The notes under the pieces are model-generated. The model was not told the DNA's origin. It worked only from the letters and a program-made list of their open reading frames with translations, and searched no databases. The position numbers and the translations under genes were made by a program. Positions 39,066 to 39,390 of a DNA stretch of 39,390 nucleotides are shown here, piece after piece (positions within the stretch are counted from its first letter, which is position 1; the number at the start of each line of letters is the position of its first letter). This stretch comes from Planctomycetota bacterium (GTDB taxonomy: Bacteria > Planctomycetota > MHYJ01 > WSZJ01), in NCBI GenBank assembly GCA_016190145.1, contig JACPRD010000095.1, positions 1 through 39,390 of the forward strand, in the 5' to 3' direction.

Positions 39066-39390
39066 ATGCCGCCTTCCAGACACTCGCGGCCTGCCGCGTA
39101 AGCACGGGCGCCGGCGCGCTTCCGCCTGCGCGCGCGCCGCCGGCTCGGCTCGCTTCGCTCGGGCAAGGTCTCGGCTGCGTCGGCGGCGCGCGCTCCGGCG
39201 GACCCTCCGGGACGCGCGCCGGCGCTGGGGCCGCACGAGGTTCTCCTTATAGCCGCGGCTTCCGCCGCCGTCTTCCTGCGGCCCGGCCGGGCGGGCGGGG
39301 CGGGCAACCGTCGCGCCGCGACCTCCCCCGCCTTGGTTTCCCCCCCTCGCACCCCCCCTTCCGAGGCGCCCCCTCCCTGCAAGGTAGGCC
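39066..39390. other. Gene-free GC-rich end with nested inverted repeats
   Basis: GCGCCGGCGCGC (39108-39119) pairs with 39214-39225, and GCGCGCGCCGCCG (39130-39142) pairs with 39181-39193. A CGCTTCGCTCG centre lies between. The whole could form a long hairpin after the lipoprotein gene. From about 39280 the plus strand is C-rich and low in complexity. Frames here lack any start context or family signature. Confidence 0.6.

Noticed and set aside
38160-39236. A 358-codon minus-strand frame at the right end
   Set aside because: It is antisense to two plus-strand genes with better starts and features. The translation is Arg-rich and without motifs.

Overview
The window is 39.4 kb of GC-rich bacterial chromosome from an organism I cannot name. 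Its features fit an uncultured Planctomycetota-like or related environmental lineage. These are secreted TPR proteins, a Ser/Thr kinase, class III cyclase modules, FkbM and terpene-cyclase-fold proteins, an archaeal-type histone-fold protein, selenoprotein genes, and many genes without Shine-Dalgarno sites but with a TAnnnT box just before the start codon. The taxonomy is inference only.

Layout. 1-2439 (+): the end of a membrane protein with an L7/L12-like tail, then a secreted TPR protein. 2631-13399 (-): a probable seven-gene operon transcribed from right to left. It runs ECF sigma factor, zinc-type anti-sigma factor, Spy/CnrX-like periplasmic sensor, a secreted metallopeptidase-ChaN fusion, a membrane fusion lipoprotein and two tandem RND efflux pumps, and looks like an envelope- or metal-stress efflux regulon. 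13510-17402: a GIY-YIG protein (+), a histone-cyclase-EamA transporter operon (-), a phosphodiesterase-fold protein (-) and tRNA-Leu(TAA) (+). 17400-21065 (-): a 1221-residue cyclase-like/ATPase/TPR signalling protein, divergent from a secreted alpha/beta hydrolase at 21163-22464.

22687-25344 (+) is the most striking part. An MFS transporter is followed by two genes that are each interrupted only by in-frame TGA codons at redox or metal-binding Cys-type positions. The first (23921-24679) is a PDZ-thioredoxin protein with two adjacent TGAs. The second (24676-25344) is a lipoprotein carrying a MerP-like HMA domain with TGA-x-x-TGA and a thioredoxin domain with TGA-x-x-Cys. A hairpin placed like a bacterial SECIS element follows each TGA cluster. 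I read these as selenoproteins with two and three selenocysteines.

25431-35361 (+): an IolC-type aldolase-like protein, a HIT protein, a Ser/Thr kinase, a K+-channel-like protein with RCK domains, an APH-like/P-loop kinase fusion, a large secreted Trx-like/terpene-cyclase-fold protein and an FkbM methyltransferase. 35394-39390: a small membrane protein (-), a His-rich secreted protein, an AAA_14/DUF4143 ATPase in a more AT-rich setting, a tandem Clp_N-like protein, a putative lipoprotein, and a structured GC-rich end without a supported gene.

A second theme is at least eleven large inverted-repeat elements in the spacers. One class has arms built of short 6-7 bp words, with different words in different elements. 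The other class has arms rich in TTTCATC and TATCC. They sit at gene ends, and in one case an arm supplies the stop codon of the neighbouring gene.
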